DNA from: Dreissena polymorpha | Lineage: Eukaryota > Mollusca > Bivalvia > Myida > Dreissenidae | Length of the DNA: 64,000 bases | Assembly: GCF_020536995.1 (NCBI RefSeq) | Contig: NC_068357.1 | Span: forward strand, 126,510,528 to 126,574,527 | Direction of reading: 5' to 3' | Shown: positions 11,635 to 23,213 of the stretch, piece by piece | Layout of the letters: each line of letters opens with the position of its first letter | Position numbering within the stretch: position 1 is the first letter of the stretch | Translations under genes and position numbers: made by a program | The notes under the pieces: generated by a model | The model's database searches: none | Seen by the model: only the letters and a program-made list of their open reading frames with translations | Told to the model about the DNA's origin: nothing

Positions 11635-12418
11635 AATTGATCCGGTTATTATTTTTATATTAACCGATGTTGTGTTTATTTTTAAGAATGTGCCAATTTG
11701 AAGGACAATCGGAATTGAGCTTTGCTGGTACTCGAAAAGATTCCTAGTGAAAACTTTAATTTCTTCCATTCATATAATTTATTTAAAATGATAAGTAACT
11801 AAGATATTCGTGCATAAATTTAAAAATCTTTGGTCCGAGTATTGGTTTATTTACATTGTACAAAACTAGACAAGCGTTGTTTAAATTATTATTTTTTCGA
11901 CATGTATAAACGTTAGTACCCTGTCATTGGATTTCGCAAATGCACTTTGATTTAAAGTGCATCTAAGTATAACGTTTGTTAAGATTGCTTTTAAATGATT
12001 TGTTATAACAGTACCATCGACATTGCTCGTTTAATAGCCTATACATTAACGTTTGTGATTAAACTTCCCTTGTTAATTAGCGAGTTAATTAATTGTTCAC
12101 CGCATGTTAAGCGAGCGTAGCCATTTTGTTATTATATTTTTAAACTATGATATCTTACTTTAAAAAAATATGTTCCGTTTTTTTTTATGTTCCCTATGTT
12201 TACTGCTTGCGCGTATATCATTTTATATCGATATGGCTGATTTTAGATAATAAAACTTGTTTTTTTGGTTTCCTTTTGTATTATTCATATATAATCAATG
12301 CCATGCGTGAAGGCATTTTACAATGCCCGAAATTATTTATCACCGACAATTGTACAATAATGTTGAAAGTCAAATGTCTTTCGTATGCTAATGTCCCTGG
12401 CAAGGAAATGAATCTATA
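11635..12418 (+). other. 3' flank of GPCR copy 1
   Basis: AT-rich, no gene. AATAAA occurs near 12,250 (in GATAATAAAACTTG) and could serve as a poly(A) signal, about 0.6 kb after the stop. The region is nearly identical to 21,850-22,630. Confidence 0.4.
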
Positions 12419-12446
12419 GGTAATCAGTTGTAGGTAATCAGTTGTG
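12419..12446. repeat. 14-bp GGTAATCAGTTGTA repeat, 2 units
   Basis: Two units only. The matching place in the second duplicate (22,631-22,915) holds about 20 units, so this locus shows the short, probably ancestral state. Confidence 0.85.
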
Positions 12447-12523
12447 TCAATGTTAACAAACTGTTTTAAACATATGGTAACTGTATTAACAAGAGCATTT
12501 TGAAAAAATAAAAATAAAAACAT

Positions 12524-12743
12524 GTATGCCTAGCGTCCTGAAAAAAGGACATTGCAAACAGCGTAGACCCAGATGAGACGCCGCATAATGCGGCGTCTCA
12601 TCTGGGTCTGCGCTGTTTGCTTAAATGAATTTCTTTATGAAATATTCTAAAAATAGACATAAATATACTTGACACTCCTAATTTTGGAAATAAATTGATC
12701 CAATTTAGAGGATAGGAGAGTCCACTGGGCATAAATGGGTTAA
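12524..12743. mobile_element. TTAA-bounded hairpin MITE (CCCATTTATGCC family)
   Basis: Reverse orientation: central perfect hairpin (about 12,553-12,620, core GATGAGACGCCGC / GCGGCGTCTCATC), right end GGCATAAATGGGTTAA. Present in both duplicates, so it predates the duplication. Confidence 0.75.
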
Positions 12744-12894
12744 AAATGTGTCAAACCACTGTAATCTTCTGAAGCGTAAAGAAGATGCATTTTATTCTGA
12801 AACATATCAAATGTACGTATACCGCTGCGATATGTATGTCGTTACGGTGTTTACAATTATCAACACATCTTTGTTATAGGCAACATGACAGTGA

Positions 12895-13020
12895 TCATCG
12901 TTATCATCATCATTATCATCGTCATCGTAGTCATCACTATTATTTTTCCCTTTTTTGTATTGTTTCAATAATAATAATAATAATAACAATAATAAATACT
13001 ATTATTTTATAATTATTATG
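12895..13020. repeat. (ATC)n / (TAA)n microsatellites
   Basis: CATCATTATCATCGTCATCG-type trinucleotide DNA followed by a (TAA)n run from 12,968. Open frames here (His- or Asp-rich) are artefacts of composition. The counterpart in copy 2 is at about 23,360-23,490 with a different TAA count. Confidence 0.7.
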
Positions 13021-13382
13021 AGTAGTTAAAGAAGTGGCAGCAGCAGTAGTTTTTTTTTTATATTTACACAAATCACCTCCATTTGTAGGAGGTGAAAAAC
13101 GAATAGTTAATGGCATGGTCAAGATATAGCATGTGCAAAGTAGATGCAAAAAGCATACAACATGAGAAGTTCGATATTTGACCGAAACAACCGTCTCAGT
13201 GTTATGTATATTGACTTATTTATTACCCTCATATTTAGAGATTTTAATACGGATTACTTACATATAAAAATAATAACGTAAATCCTGTAGAGGTTGTTTC
13301 AAGGAAAAAACGAAGGAGTTATGTTTAAGTTGGTGTTCTTACTGCAAAAAAAATATATCTGTGTAAAAAAGAACAGCGTTGG

Positions 13383-13635
13383 GCGACTATTTCAGTCGCG
13401 TTCTGAGAAAACTGGGCTTAATGCATGTGCGTCAAGTGTCGTCCGAGATTAGCCTGTGCAGTCCGCACAGTCTAATCAGGGACGACACTTTCCGCTTTAA
13501 TTGTATTTTTCGCATAGTATACTTTTTTGTATAGTTTAAGCGGAAAATGTCGTCCCGGATAAGCCTGTGCGGACTGCACAGGCTAATCTGGGACGACACT
13601 TTACGCACATGCATTAAGCCCAATTTTGTCAGAAC
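13383..13635. mobile_element. GTCGTCCC-type palindromic MITE, complete
   Basis: A good reference copy: GAGAAAACTGGGCTTAATGC at one end and GCATTAAGCCCAATTTTGTC at the other, each followed inward by the AAAGTGTCGTCC core and a small GTGCAGTCCGCAC hairpin. Its twin in the second duplicate is at 23,893-24,146. Confidence 0.8.
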
Positions 13636-13639
13636 GCGT

Positions 13640-14315
13640 CTCATTTGATTGCAGGTATACGATATTTCCGGGTCGTTTACACATGCCAATTCATAAAGCA
13701 CTTGATATTAAACTCAGCTACAATATATTTTATTTTTATTTATTAAACATGTTATTTCAAATACTAAACTAAAATCACACGATAAACCGGGACTTCAACA
13801 TGCCATATCATTGTTCCGTTTATTTAATGTACACTCCGCACAAAGGGCGTTCAATGACCAATAAAGAAGAAAATCGCACATTTTATTGCAAATGTATCAT
13901 AAATCATGAACAGTTTCAAACAGATTAAATATCCTCCATAAATCTGGGATCATATTGCTTTTTCAAATCCTTCATCTACCCACTTATCAAAGTGTCAAAA
14001 TTTTATGAAGAAAAAATGTAGGCTGATTTATTGCTGGAAAGCATGCTTATTACTTGTAATTTCATTCAAGTGTTCTTCGGTTAAGTTGTTACATGGACTC
14101 TCAATATATATTTTTCAATAAACATGCCGGGAAACATATTTATTGTTGCAATTGAGTATTTAAAGAATTTATAATGAAACAGGCTTTTTATTGAAATGAT
14201 CGGCAGACATGGGTGCACGAAATATGCACATTTGATTCATCATTTGCAGAAATTATTTGTTTTTTTTATACAGTGGATATATACACTTATTATTTATGTA
14301 TGTACATAAAATATA
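13640..14315. other. Unique AT-rich stretch, no gene seen
   Basis: No domain, RNA gene or repeat recognised; nearly identical to about 24,150-24,825 in copy 2. Confidence 0.4.
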
Positions 14316-14317
14316 CA

Positions 14318-14402
14318 GTCCAACCCCTCTTAAGCAGCCAGTCAAGGGAAACAGCCTAATTGGCTGCTTAAGCGGGGAGGCCTCTTAAGAGGGGGTTGGG
14401 TC
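14318..14402. repeat. Short hairpin, CCAACCCCTCTTAAG ends
   Basis: CAGTCCAACCCCTCTTAAGC at the left, CTTAAGAGGGGGTTGG at the right, with AGCAGCC / GGCTGCT inside. Looks like the two ends of a DNA transposon joined with almost no interior. Also at 24,826-24,909. Confidence 0.6.
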
Positions 14403-14734
14403 ATAGGGAGTCTGGAGTTGATGAGTGCATGGCCAACTGTTCAATTTTTTATGAACAAAATGGTAAATATGTGTACATGTACTAAACAATGTATAGACTT
14501 AAAATAATTTATATGCGCTTATTTAAAAAACGTTTTGCCTGAATGCAAGTAACGTTTTTTAGTATGGACAAGATGTAATTGTGTCCGTAATGAAAGCTTA
14601 TAGAGTCACGTCATGCGAGAAAGAGTCTTATGTCATAATCGACCAGTGTAGCTGCCGATCAGCCTGTGTAGTCGCAGTCTTGTCAGGGCCTACTCCGTTC
14701 ACTAATGAGACCACAAAACATTGTGGGATTTTAA

Positions 14735-14939
14735 CCCTTTGAATGCTGGGAAATTTGTCTTCTACTAAAATGTCGTCTGCTGAATTTCTAAAATTAGCAT
14801 TTTCTTCGATTTTTTTCGAAGAATACTATCAGAATAGCAAACAGTTTGGATCCTGATGAGACGCCACGTTCTGTGGCGTCTCATCTGGATCCAAACTGTT
14901 TGCAAAGGCCTTCAAAATTCGGTTCCCGCACTGAAAGGG
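14735..14939. mobile_element. piggyBac-like MITE with TTAA target-site duplication
   Basis: Ends CCCTTTGAATGCTGGGAA and GCACTGAAAGGG. The centre is a perfect hairpin (GATGAGACGCCAC / GTGGCGTCTCATC). TTAA flanks it at 14,731-14,734 and 14,940-14,943. The second duplicate has the uninterrupted target with a single TTAA at 25,283-25,286, so the duplication of TTAA is directly visible. TTAA targets with CCC termini are the hallmark of piggyBac elements. Family members: 31,980, 61,294 and 63,880. Confidence 0.85.
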
Positions 14940-15228
14940 TTAAAGCGGAGAGGCCAAGCGCCTAGCCAGAATACGAGGATGATCTGCAGATACGCTGGCC
15001 TCATATGACAAAAAGACCCATTTTAGGGCGGCTATTCTGCTTAAACTTTAATGTAATTAAGACTATGCTAAACATAATCAAGACTATGCTTAACATAAAA
15101 TTAACGTGAACATGTCTTGTAGTATGTTTTACGTGTTCTTCATAGACAGCATGCCGACTCGACAAATTTTGTTTTCTAAACAATTTGGCTAAATGGCCCC
15201 ACATCTCTACTGAGAATAGCAGATGATA

Positions 15229-15609
15229 AACAAGAAACCGTCGGAGACGGGGGATGCTCCCCAAAGTTTTTTTTGTCACAATATTGCACTATATATTCAG
15301 ATAAAAGGAAACGTCTTGAGGGCACAGTAGTTGGGGGGTGGGGGGGCAATAAAAAAAATTATAGAAAATTTCAAAGGGCCATAACTCTGTGAAAAATCAT
15401 CCGACCAGAACCCGCTGATAATATGCACATCTCCTCTTGGTAGTGAAGCTTCCCATAAAGTTTCATTGAATTCCGGTCATTAGTTGCTGAGAAATAGCCC
15501 GGACAAAAATTGTGCACGGACGGACAGACAGAAAGACAGACGCAGACTAGGACAGACGAAGCGGCGACTATATGCTCCCCCCAAAATATTTTTTGGGGGA
15601 GCATAAAAA
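15229..15609 (+). mobile_element. AACAAGA-type element, ATGCTCCCC subfamily
   Basis: AACAAGA, hairpin CCGTC-gga-GACGG, left subterminal repeat ATGCTCCCC, a body with TTCATTGAATTCCGGTCAT, an ACGGACGGACAGACAG-like tract, right repeat GGGGGAGCATA and AAAA. Same plan as the larger elements but only about 380 bases. Twin at 25,572-25,949. Confidence 0.7.
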
Positions 15610-16287
15610 CTGTCCTGAGCAGGTTGTATTCACAAGATTTAACTTCAGTAGTGTAAGGAACAGTCTTCCATCTATCTGACGTGTGTTCATATAATCAAAT
15701 TTTAGCTAAAGAAGTAACAATTGCACTTCCACTTTCGACCATGTTTCTCAACAGACAGAGACAATTTACTTACTCGTTGGATACATCATAAGGACAACAT
15801 GGCGTGGCGTCGTCATTTATATTGGGAAAATACTGCTTAATGCATTCTGGGCAAATGCATAACTTCTTAATGAATATTGCGAAAAATACGCTACTTCTTA
15901 CTGAGTATTGGGCAAATACGTTAATGATTAATAAATAGTGCCAAGATACGTGCCTTCTATGTGAATATATGGCAAAAAATTACATCTGCACGAAAAGCGG
16001 GCACATACGTGACTTATTGAGTGTTAACGATGTTTCACTATACACCATACAAGGACAAGAGCTGTCCCGGACACTCCACTATTCACCCACTTCGACAGTA
16101 GGATGTACATTTTCTGACAGTCACAATAGTGACATTTTAATGACAGATTTGAAAACAGATAAAGAGGCATATGCAAACTAAAATGTTGTTTTTTTAACAA
16201 GGTTTTGCCACGTAACAAGAAATGCCTAAATGTTAACCTTACAGTTATGTTGTAGGCACATCTTAACTAGGGTACTTGACACTTATT
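15610..16287. other. Unique stretch, no gene called
   Basis: Contains loose repetition of AATATTGGGCAAATACG-like phrases (about 15,815-15,975) and a 70-residue frame (15,969-16,181) also kept in copy 2. It has no domain, and the duplicates are too recent for conservation to mean anything. Confidence 0.4.
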
Positions 16288-18663
16288 TAAAAAAGACGGC
16301 CTGAAAGGCCAAAAGTCGCTCACCAGAGATACAAAGGAACTGATATATTCAACGCAGCCCGAGATATCATTAAAAATTGTTCTGACCAAGTTTTGTTCTA
16401 AGAGTTAACTATAAACTTTTAGAGTGCTAACAAGGTTTAACTATAGCCATATAACAATAAATTCCCGGCCCCCCTGGCGGCCATGTTTTTCAACATACCG
16501 GAACCATTTTCGAACTCATCCAAGATATCATTAAAACACATGTTCAGGTTAAGTTTCATGAAGATTGGACAATAATGTGACATTTAGAGAGTTGACAAAG
16601 TTTTACTATAGCCATATAATGAAACATTCCACGCTCCCTGAGCGCCATGTTTTTCAACCAACCGGAACCATATTTAAACTCGTCAAAGATATAATTAGGA
16701 CAAATCTTGACCAAGTGTCATGAAGATTTGACAATAAATGTGTCCTCTAGAGTGTTAACATGGTTTTACTATAGCCATATATAGCGTTATAAGGAAAAAT
16801 GCCCCTCCCCTGGCAGCCATGTTTTTCAAGCAACTGGAACCATTTTTTAACTCGTCCAAGATATCATTGGGACAAATCTTCTGACCAAGTTTCATGAAGA
16901 GTGAACAATAAAGTGTAACTTTTGGAGTGCTACCAATGTTTTATATAGCCATATAAGGATAAATTCCCCGCCCCTGGTGGCCATGTTTTTCACAGACAAG
17001 AACCATTTTCGAACATATCCAAGGTATCATAAGAACACATTTTCTGATCAAGTTTCACGGAGATTGGACTATAAATGTGAATTTTAGAGTGTTAACAAAT
17101 TTTGACCAAAGCCATATATGGAAAAATTGCCCCGCTCTCTGGCGGCCATGTTATTCAACCAACCGGAACCATTTTAAAACTCGTCAAAGATATCATTGGG
17201 ACAAATCTTCTGACCAAGTTTCATGAAGATTGGACAATAAATGAGGGCTCTAAAGTGTTTACAAGGTTTTACTATAGCCATATATAGCGTTGTACGGAAA
17301 AATGCCCCTCCCATGGCGGCCATGTTTTCAAGCAACTGGAACCCTTTTTGAACTCGTCCAAGATAGCATTGGGACAAATCTTCTGACCAAGTTTCACGAA
17401 GAGTGAACATAAATGTAACTTTTGGAGTGTTAACAAGGTTTTACTATAGCCATATAAGGATAAATTCCCCGCCCTGATGGCCATGTTTTTCAACAGACCG
17501 CAACCATTTTCGAACATATCCAAGATATCATAAGAACACATTTTCTGATCAAGTTTCACAATGATTGGACTATAAATGTGATATTTAGAGTGTTTACAAA
17601 TTTTGACCAAAGCCATATATGGATAAATAACCCGCCCCCTGGCAGCCATGTTATTCAACCAACCGGAACTATTTCGAACTCTTCCAATATATCATTGAGA
17701 CAAATCTTCTGACAAAGTTTCGTGAAGATTGGACAATAAATGTGGGCTCTAAATTGTTTACAGGGTTTTAATATAGCCATATATAGCGTTGTACGGAAAA
17801 TTGCCCCTTCCCTGGCGGCCATGTTTTCAAGCAACTGGAACCCTTTTTGAACTCGTCAAAGATAGCATTGGGACAAATCTTTTGACCAAGTTTCATGAAA
17901 AGTGAACTATAAATGTAACTTTTGGAGTGTTTACAAGGTTTTACTTAAGCCATATCCGGAAAAATGCCCCACCCCATGTCTGCGATGTTTATCAAGTAAC
18001 CGCAACCATTTTCGAAATCGTCCAATGTCTCATTTGGACAAATCATTTGATAAAGTTTCATGCTGTTCGGACAATAACTGTTACATCTAGAGTGTTAACA
18101 AGGTTTTCTAAAGCCATATAAGGAAAAATGCTCCGCCCCCCTGGCAGCCATGTTCTTCAAGCAACTAAACCGTTTTCTAACTCGTCCAAGGTATCATTGG
18201 CACAAATCTCCTGACCAAATTTCACGAAGATCGGACCATATATGTGGCCTTTAGAGTGTAAACAAGGTTTTACTTTAGCCATATCAGGAAAAATGCCAGG
18301 CCCCCTGTCGGCCATGTTTTTCAAGTAACCGGAACCATTTTCGAACTGGTCCAACGTATCATTGGGACAAATCTTTTGATCAAGTTTCATGCTGTTCGGA
18401 CAATGACTGTTACATCTAGAGTGTTAACAAGGTTTTACTAAAGCCATATAAGAAAAAATGCCCCGCCCCTGGCGTCCATGTTTTTCAAGCAACTTAACCA
18501 TTTTCGAACTCGTCCAAGGTATCATTGGCACAAATATCCAGACCAAATTTCATGAAGATCAGGAATAAATGTGGCCTCCAGAGTGTTAACCAGACAAATG
18601 TTGACGCCGCACAACGCAAGACGGATCACAAAAGTTCACCATGAGCACATTGTGCTCAGGTAC
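16288..18663 (+). mobile_element. AACAAGAG-type element with long 165-bp array
   Basis: Starts with a GACGGCCTGAAAGGCC hairpin and GTCGCTCACC, runs through about 14 imperfect units (phrases GCCATATAAGGA, AACCATTTTCGAACTCGTCC, GACCAAGTTTCATGAAGA), and ends with ACGCAAGACGGA and the TGAGCAC / GTGCTCA hairpin. The final GAGCTAAAA is degraded. The counterpart in copy 2 (26,629-28,000) is about 1 kb shorter through loss of units. Confidence 0.75.
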
Positions 18664-18947
18664 ACTTATACAAATAGGCAAAAATCTTGCTAAGACAGGT
18701 GGCTGATGTGATGATCATAAAGATATGCCATAGTTAAGTTTCATTGAATATCAGTAGTAGCTTAAAAGTAATGTTCTTGAGCACAAACCTTGATCATAGC
18801 AGAACTCCATTTCTTCTACAAATGGGCGAATATTACAGCTAAGACCATGCATTACTAGTAGATCTACAAACAAATGTTGTGTACTGTCACAGTTAAAAAG
18901 GTCTATAAATAAAAAATAATAATGAAAATACGCAAAGACTTTAAAAC

Positions 18948-19605
18948 AAGAAATATCTTTAAAAAAGATATACGTCGTTGATTGTGGTTGGAGTTTATGA
19001 AAGATAAAGAGTTCAACGAATGAGATCAAGGATAGCGAATGTCTTTTTCTGTGCAGTTCTTAGCTGCATCACACGCAGTACGGGATGTTATGCGGAGTTT
19101 ATGCGGCTTATTTTACATTATTACATATTGCTGGTCATAAAGCTATAGAAACAAAACAGAAAACCAAAAGAATAATGTAAGTGCAATTAAAGCATATGAG
19201 TCAACCTGCCACACGCGAAGTATCTGTACACATTTTAAATATTTATACGCGCGTTCTTCAAACAAACCTGTTTAAGTGGTTTGTCGGGCATTGCTATTTG
19301 ATTCGAGTATTTACAGTATCGAGAATCATCGCGCTCATGCTTAATACATTAGTCAATATGGTGGAATAATTCTTGTTAAATTAATTAAAAATAATATTTA
19401 TCATGGTATTGTTGAAAACACATTAAGAATCTATTATTGACATACCATAATTATATCGCTGGATATCTTCATTTAACATCTTTCTGGTCTAAAGAAAATT
19501 CCAGTTCACCAAGTTCACGCTATAGCGTCTTTATTATATAACGATTATTTTACTGGCCGCGAACTCCGGTCAGCACATAAGGTAGTCGTGAAGACACAGC
19601 GATGA
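18948..19605. other. Block present only in duplicate copy 1
   Basis: About 658 bases between AAGACTTTAAAACA and CGTATATA that are missing from copy 2 at about 28,287. No terminal inverted repeats or poly-A tail are evident, so deletion from copy 2 seems likelier than an insertion here. No gene recognised. Confidence 0.65.
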
Positions 19606-20466
19606 CGTATATAAACTCTGACATTCACACGCACTAACCGCAAACTGACGAAGATGTAGAATCTACGCACAAATTGTATTGATGTGAAGAGTTGAGTGTT
19701 AAACTGTTCTATCTATCATGCCTTTTCATAAGAGATAAAATTGTTTCATGCTGAACACGCAGTAAAACAGTGTTAGAAAGACGCGGCCATGTTTCCAATG
19801 GTCTGGTGGTATTCTCAAATCAGCCAATGGACTAAATGAAGTGTATTCATTCGTGGGTAGCCGCGGGCATTTTTATGAATGTATCCTAAAGGTCACCTAA
19901 GGTCAAAAGTGATGTTAACAGCTACGCCGAAAAAACTTGAGTTTTAAGAGGTCTTCGATATAGCATTTGTGTTTATTAGTTGTATTCTATTTCAAAATAA
20001 GTTTGGATCAAGGGAGTAAACTCTAATTGTTAGCTTAATAAGAAAATGACTATGCTCTCCCCTAATAAACACTACTGTGACAAAAAGTAATTTTCCAGGG
20101 CATGTCTTCTTTTGCAAGAAACAAATGAATGAAGTAGATTTCTACATACAGTTGGCGAAGTGCACAAATGGACGATTGACTGCAAATTTTTGTGACACCG
20201 CGTTCTGAATGGGGACTCATTGAAACGATTGTGTGCGGATAAACATTACAGACCGGCTTCGTAGCGCGATCTTCGGAGATTAGTCACTGATTGAATATCA
20301 GGATGATAGACTGGTAATTGAATATATTGACTGAACGCTTTGCGTCCCGCACAGAGAGGCATATTTTACGAGTTAAATCCTCTACTTGAAACACGCCAAA
20401 GAAAACGTTTTAATGAGTGTTTAATTTTCACAAGTATGCGCGTTTCTTCTTGAAAAATGTTGTAAA
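19606..20466 (+). promoter_or_regulatory. New 5' flank of GPCR copy 2
   Basis: The last about 546 bases of unit 1 (19,606-20,151) are now joined to the 315 bases shared upstream of both GPCR start codons (20,152-20,466). If GPCR transcription normally starts upstream of 9,938, copy 2 depends on whatever promoter activity this tail supplies. No promoter element can be assigned by eye. Confidence 0.4.
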
Positions 20467-21849
20467 ATGGGGAAAATTATTTTGTATAAATTGACCAAAG
20501 TATCTGATCTGAAATCCTCTAATTTTATCGAGTATGATATGATGGAATATATGGAAACGGAAAACGTCACCGTATCTCCTAATACCGTAATAACTATGAC
20601 GTCGGACTGTATTCACACGGCAACGCTCGCGGTGTGCACAGTGCTCGTGATCTTCGTGCTGTTTCTCGGCTGTGCAGGAAATGGAATCGTCTTGTTTAAC
20701 GCGCTGACAACCAAGCGGCACCGGCACGCCAGCGACCTCCTAGTGATTAATCTTGCCGGCGCAGACTTCATAATGTGCACGTGCCTGTCGCCGATGTTCC
20801 TTTTCCTTTTGTTTTCAACGTCAGAAATACCAAAAGTGTTTTGCGCGAGCATTTTATTTCTTGGAGTCACCAGCGGCCTTCTGTCGCTGCTGAGTCTCGT
20901 CTCAGTCGCCATGCACCGGAAGTGTCGAGTCGCCGGCCTGTTGCGCAAGTCCATGAGTTTATCGAAGATTTCTGTCGTTGTCGGCATAATCTGGATTATT
21001 AGCGTCACCGTTGCCGTCGCCGGAACCCTACACGTGACGCTTTTGTGGAAAGACGAGACAATAAATGAGTGTACAAATGTGATTAATGGAGGTAAAAGTG
21101 GTAGTTTCGTCCTGTACTATCTGTCACCGGTGACAATAGTAGGATTATTATTAATTTGTGTGTGTTACGGGAGCATAGCGAGCGCCGCCCGAGGGCATCA
21201 AAACTATGGTCAGTTAGGTATGGCCCCCAGGGCAGGCGGTTGCCATAGTAACACGAATTGCGTGAACCGCAAAATTGACAACCAACAATTTTGTGCTGAT
21301 AAATGTTCATCCCCTAGTCCCGATTCAAGTACTGATAATGGAAATAAAGCCTTAATTATGTGCTTCGTCGTAACTCTTACTGTTTCATTGTGTTGGGGAC
21401 CATTAATTATGTCGCAGTTTGTTCAGATCTTTACGGGGGAAACTATTATATTGTACCAGGTTAAATTATGTGGCATTGCTTTGATATTTCTCAATAGTGC
21501 CTTAAACCCTTATCTTTATGGTCAGAATAACTGCAAGACGAAACATAGATATATTAAATGGTTATACGCGTGTGCGCGCTGCGAATATTCCCTACCTATA
21601 AAGCACAAACTGAAACAAAACTTGGATCACGAACTTGAGCAGTGTCCCCTTAAGGGATCGCCGCCAAACCAGGACGATACGGTGAGCGGCCCGATTTCCG
21701 GCCCCTCGTGCAACTCGTGTAGCGACTGTCGCGTCACGGACGCTCTGCACGCGCGCCAGTACCTGACAAACATCTGGTACGCACAGCTTCTTATGACCAG
21801 TTTCCGGGACTCGTATTCAGTAAAAACAGCGCCCGTGGAAAACGTGTGA
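20467..21849 (+). CDS. Class A orphan GPCR, copy 2
   Basis: Second copy of the 460-residue receptor, full length and uninterrupted, with every motif of copy 1 (N72, D100, C126/C202, HRK, CWGP, NPYLY). By my reading it differs at five bases. Three change residues: V32E next to the N33 sequon, and R437W and A451S in the cytoplasmic tail. Two are silent. All changes avoid the helices and loops, so binding and coupling should be the same; any difference would come from expression, because its 5' flank diverges 315 bases before the ATG. Either a very recent gene duplicate or two alleles joined by the assembly; the sequence alone cannot decide. Confidence 0.92.
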   Translation: MGKIILYKLTKVSDLKSSNFIEYDMMEYMETENVTVSPNTVITMTSDCIHTATLAVCTVLVIFVLFLGCAGNGIVLFNALTTKRHRHASDLLVINLAGADFIMCTCLSPMFLFLLFSTSEIPKVFCASILFLGVTSGLLSLLSLVSVAMHRKCRVAGLLRKSMSLSKISVVVGIIWIISVTVAVAGTLHVTLLWKDETINECTNVINGGKSGSFVLYYLSPVTIVGLLLICVCYGSIASAARGHQNYGQLGMAPRAGGCHSNTNCVNRKIDNQQFCADKCSSPSPDSSTDNGNKALIMCFVVTLTVSLCWGPLIMSQFVQIFTGETIILYQVKLCGIALIFLNSALNPYLYGQNNCKTKHRYIKWLYACARCEYSLPIKHKLKQNLDHELEQCPLKGSPPNQDDTVSGPISGPSCNSCSDCRVTDALHARQYLTNIWYAQLLMTSFRDSYSVKTAPVENV

Positions 21850-22630
21850 AATTGATCCGGTTATTATTTTTATATTAACCGATGTTGTGTTTTTTTTAAG
21901 AATGTGCCAATTTGAAGGACAATCGGAATTGAGCTTTGCTGGTACTCGAAAAGATTCCTAGTGAAAACTTTAATTTCTTCCATGCATATAATTTATTAAA
22001 AATGATAAGTAACTAAGATATTCGTGCATAAATTTAAAAATCTTTGGTCCGAGTATTGGTTTATTTACATTGTACAAAACTAGACAAGCGTTGTTTAAAT
22101 TATTATTTTTTCGACATGTATAAACGTTAGTACCCTGTCATTGGATTTCGCAAATGCACTTTGATTTAAAGTGCATCTAAGTATAACGTTTGTTTATATT
22201 GCTTTTAAATAATTTGTTATAACAGTACCATCGACATTGCTCGTTTAATAGCATATACATTAACGTTTGTGATTAAACTTCCCTTGTTAATTAGCGAGTT
22301 AATTAATTGTTCACCGCATGTTAAGCGAGCGTAGCCATTTTGTTATTATATTTTTAAACTATGATATCTTACTTTAAAAAAATATGTTCCGTTTTTTTAT
22401 GTTCCCTATGTTTACTGCTTGCGCGTATATCATTTTATATCGATATGGCTGATTTTAGATAATAAAACTTGTTTTTTTGGTTTCCTTTTGTATTATTCAT
22501 ATATAATCAATGCCATGCGTGAAGGCATTTTACAATGCCCGAAATTATTTATCACCGACAATTGTACAATAATGTTGAAAGTCAAATGTCTTTCGTATGC
22601 TAATGTCCCTGGCAAGGAAATGAATCTATA
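21850..22630 (+). other. 3' flank of GPCR copy 2
   Basis: AT-rich, near-identical to 11,635-12,418, including the AATAAA near 22,462. No gene. Confidence 0.4.
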
Positions 22631-22915
22631 GGTAATCAGTTGTAGGTAATCAGTTGTAGGTAATCAGTTGTAGGTAATCAGTTGTAGGTAATCAGTTGTA
22701 GGTAATCAGTTGTAGGTAATCAGTTTGTAGGTAATCAGTTGTAGGTAATCAGTTGTAGGTAATCAGTTGTAGGTAATCAGTTGTAGGGTAGGTAATCAGT
22801 TGTAGGTAATCAGTTGTAGGTAATCAGTTGTAGGTAATCAGTTGTAGGTAATCAGTTGTAGGTAATCAGTTGTAGGTAATCAGTTGTAGGTAATCAGTTG
22901 TAGGTAATCAGTTGT
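22631..22915. repeat. 14-bp GGTAATCAGTTGTA minisatellite, about 20 units
   Basis: Almost perfect tandem run; two irregular units (an extra T near 22,725 and an extra GTAGG near 22,787). Expanded from two units in the duplicate. No open frame of interest. Confidence 0.9.
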
Positions 22916-22992
22916 GTCAATGTTAACAAACTGTTTTAAACATATGGTAACTGTATGAACAAGAGCATTTTGAAAAAATAAAAATTAAAACA

Positions 22993-23213
22993 TTTATGCC
23001 TAGCGTCCTGAAAAAAGGACATTGCAAACAGCGTAGACCCAGATGAGACGCCGCATAATGCGGCGTCTCATCTGGGTCTGCGCTGTTTGCTTAAATGAAT
23101 TTCTTTATGAAATATTCTAAAAATAGACATAAATATACTTGACACCCCTAATTTTGGAAATAAATTGATCCAATTTAGAAGGATAGGAGAGTCCACTGGG
23201 CATAAATGGGTTA
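22993..23213. mobile_element. TTAA-bounded hairpin MITE (twin of 12,524)
   Basis: Same position and orientation in the duplicated unit, nearly identical, with the GATGAGACGCCGC hairpin at 23,038-23,075. Confidence 0.75.

Larger units (their letters stand above)
9938..20151. repeat. Tandem duplication unit, copy 1 (10.2 kb)
   Basis: Begins TTGGCGAAGTGCACAAATGG and ends ...TTTCTACATACAG, where the same start sequence follows at 20,152. The unit holds the GPCR gene, its 3' flank, several MITEs and an AACAAGAG-type array. Three landmarks fix the junction: 9938 (start in copy 1), 20,152 (end joined to start) and about 28,836 (end of copy 2). The bases shared at the breakpoints are only TT, so the duplication was not made by recombination between long repeats. 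Confidence 0.9.
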
